From Acidobacteriota bacterium (lineage in GTDB: Bacteria; Acidobacteriota; Blastocatellia; RBC074): DNA of 5,437 bases. Shown here one piece after another: positions 4,598 through 5,437 of the stretch (within the stretch, counting starts at the first letter, position 1; each line of letters begins with the position of its first letter). The stretch is taken from the NCBI GenBank assembly GCA_013140935.1, contig JABFSD010000033.1:1-5437 (forward strand). Direction: 5' to 3'. The notes under the pieces are model-generated. The model did no database searches. It was given only the letters and a program-made list of their open reading frames with translations, and was not told the origin of the DNA. A program made the translations under genes and the position numbers.

Positions 4598-5437
4598 ATG
4601 ATCGCACCCGAAACTGTTGCTGAAATTCGCCGCCTCTATTACGCCGAACACTGGAAGGTCGGTACCATTGCCGCCGCGCTTGATCTGCACGCGGATACGG
4701 TCAAACACGCCTTGCACATCGTCGTGCCGCGTACGCGCACGTCGTCGACGGCGGGCGGGCGCGTGATCGAACCCTACACCGCCGTCATCCGCGAAATTTT
4801 GCAGCGGCATCCGCGTTTGCGCGCGACGCGCCTGCTCGAAATGTTGCGCGATCGTGGCTTCGCCGGCTCGATTTATCAGTTGCGGCGCGCAGTGCCGTCA
4901 CTGCGTCCGACGCCGCGCGAAGCCTTCTTTCATTTGACGACGCTGCCCGCCGAACAGGCGCAAGTGGATTGGGCGTCCTTCGGCAAAGTGCAAATAGGGC
5001 AAGCGCGGCGCGACCTTTCCTGCTTCGTGATGACCTTGTCTTACAGCCGCGCGTTCTATCTCGAATTCTTTTTCGACCAGCGGATGGAAAACTTTTTGCA
5101 AGCGCATGTGAATGCCTTCGCTTTCTTCGGGGGCACGCCGCGCCATTTGTTGTACGACAATTTGAAATCAGCCGTACTCGCGCGGCACGGCGATGCGATT
5201 CGCTTTCATCCGCGTTTGCTCGAACTCTGCGGCCACTACCATTTCGCTGCGCTGCCGTGTCAGCCCAGACGCGGCAACGAGAAAGGCCGCGTCGAACGCA
5301 CGATTCGTTATGTGCGCGAATCCTTTTTCGCCGCGCGTGAATTCGTGACCTTGCCGCTTTTGAATCAACAGGCATGGGAGTGGCGCGACCGCGTCACGCT
5401 CGCACGTCCGTGGCCCGGCGACGACTCGCGCCTCGTC
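4598..5437 (+). CDS. istA: IS21 family transposase IstA, N-terminal 280 residues (continues past window end)
   Basis: An open frame from the ATG at 4598 runs to the window edge. IstA is the DDE transposase of IS21 elements and works with the AAA+ protein IstB, which selects the target. An N-terminal helix-turn-helix (~16-42, HWKVGTIAAALDLHADTVKHAL) is followed by a second helical DNA-binding region (60-100). The catalytic core then follows, with D124 in AQVDWASFGK, D187 in HLLYDNLKSAVL and E233 in RGNEKGRVERTIRYVR; the spacing is D-62-D-45-E. The flanking words (MENFLQAHVNAF, GDAIRFHPRLLEL, RESFFAAREF) are typical of IstA. The typical full length is ~500 aa, so roughly the C-terminal 40% is missing here. 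All catalytic residues and the frame are intact in the visible part, so the element may be active. The start is 4 bases after the stop of the Cys-rich gene, with a GAAG just before it as a weak RBS, suggesting coupling. Confidence 0.94.
   Translation, partial: MIAPETVAEIRRLYYAEHWKVGTIAAALDLHADTVKHALHIVVPRTRTSSTAGGRVIEPYTAVIREILQRHPRLRATRLLEMLRDRGFAGSIYQLRRAVPSLRPTPREAFFHLTTLPAEQAQVDWASFGKVQIGQARRDLSCFVMTLSYSRAFYLEFFFDQRMENFLQAHVNAFAFFGGTPRHLLYDNLKSAVLARHGDAIRFHPRLLELCGHYHFAALPCQPRRGNEKGRVERTIRYVRESFFAAREFVTLPLLNQQAWEWRDRVTLARPWPGDDSRLV

Larger units (their letters stand above)
4126..5437 (+). mobile_element. IS21-family insertion sequence, left part (right end outside window)
   Basis: The istA gene and the tightly linked Cys-rich gene belong to one IS21-like element. 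The outer left end is not resolved: IS21 ends start with TG and carry subterminal repeats, but the opposite end is needed to confirm them. It should lie between the IS66 element (3869) and 4126. The coordinates given are the minimal extent. The istB ATPase gene is expected after istA, outside the window. Confidence 0.75.

Noticed and set aside
4785..5375. Minus-strand open frame of 196 codons opposite istA
   Set aside because: It is antisense to well-conserved IstA catalytic motifs, very Arg/Ser-rich and featureless; a shadow.

Overview
The window looks like a chromosomal segment of an Acidobacteriota-like bacterium, possibly Blastocatellia; this is an inference. The reasons are an ECF sigma factor directly followed by a PASTA-less Ser/Thr kinase gene with PD40/TolB-like propeller remains, a moderately GC-rich composition, and IS66 and IS21 relatives of the kinds common in large soil genomes. 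All supported genes are on the + strand. The only clearly intact, complete housekeeping gene is recA.

Layout. 1-198: C-terminal part of an ECF sigma factor (region 4). 200-777: wreck of its partner Ser/Thr kinase. The N-terminus and the first part of the kinase domain are joined out of frame to the last ~45 codons of a beta-propeller C-terminus, so the middle of the gene is missing. 778-1147: non-coding region with a good sigma70-type promoter (extended -10) and a leader of about 214 nt. 1148-2254: recA (368 aa), followed by a hairpin terminator. 2333-3869: a complete 1,537-bp IS66-family element with 25-bp terminal inverted repeats and one transposase gene broken by a single -1 frameshift. 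3870-4125: non-coding, with a strong intrinsic terminator at 3992-4023 that has no visible gene. 4126-4593: a small cysteine-rich, zinc-finger-like protein. 4598-5437: first 280 residues of an IS21-family IstA transposase, running off the window and almost certainly in one operon with the Cys-rich gene.

How the parts relate. The sigma factor and kinase are a standard regulatory pair, here inactivated on the kinase side. recA has its own promoter and terminator, so it should be expressed independently of the decayed pair upstream and the insertion sequences downstream. The segment behind recA is an accessory landing zone where two unrelated IS elements lie within about 260 bp of each other. 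The least described item is the Cys-rich gene coupled to istA. I saw no CRISPR array, no tRNA or rRNA, and no recognisable defence system.
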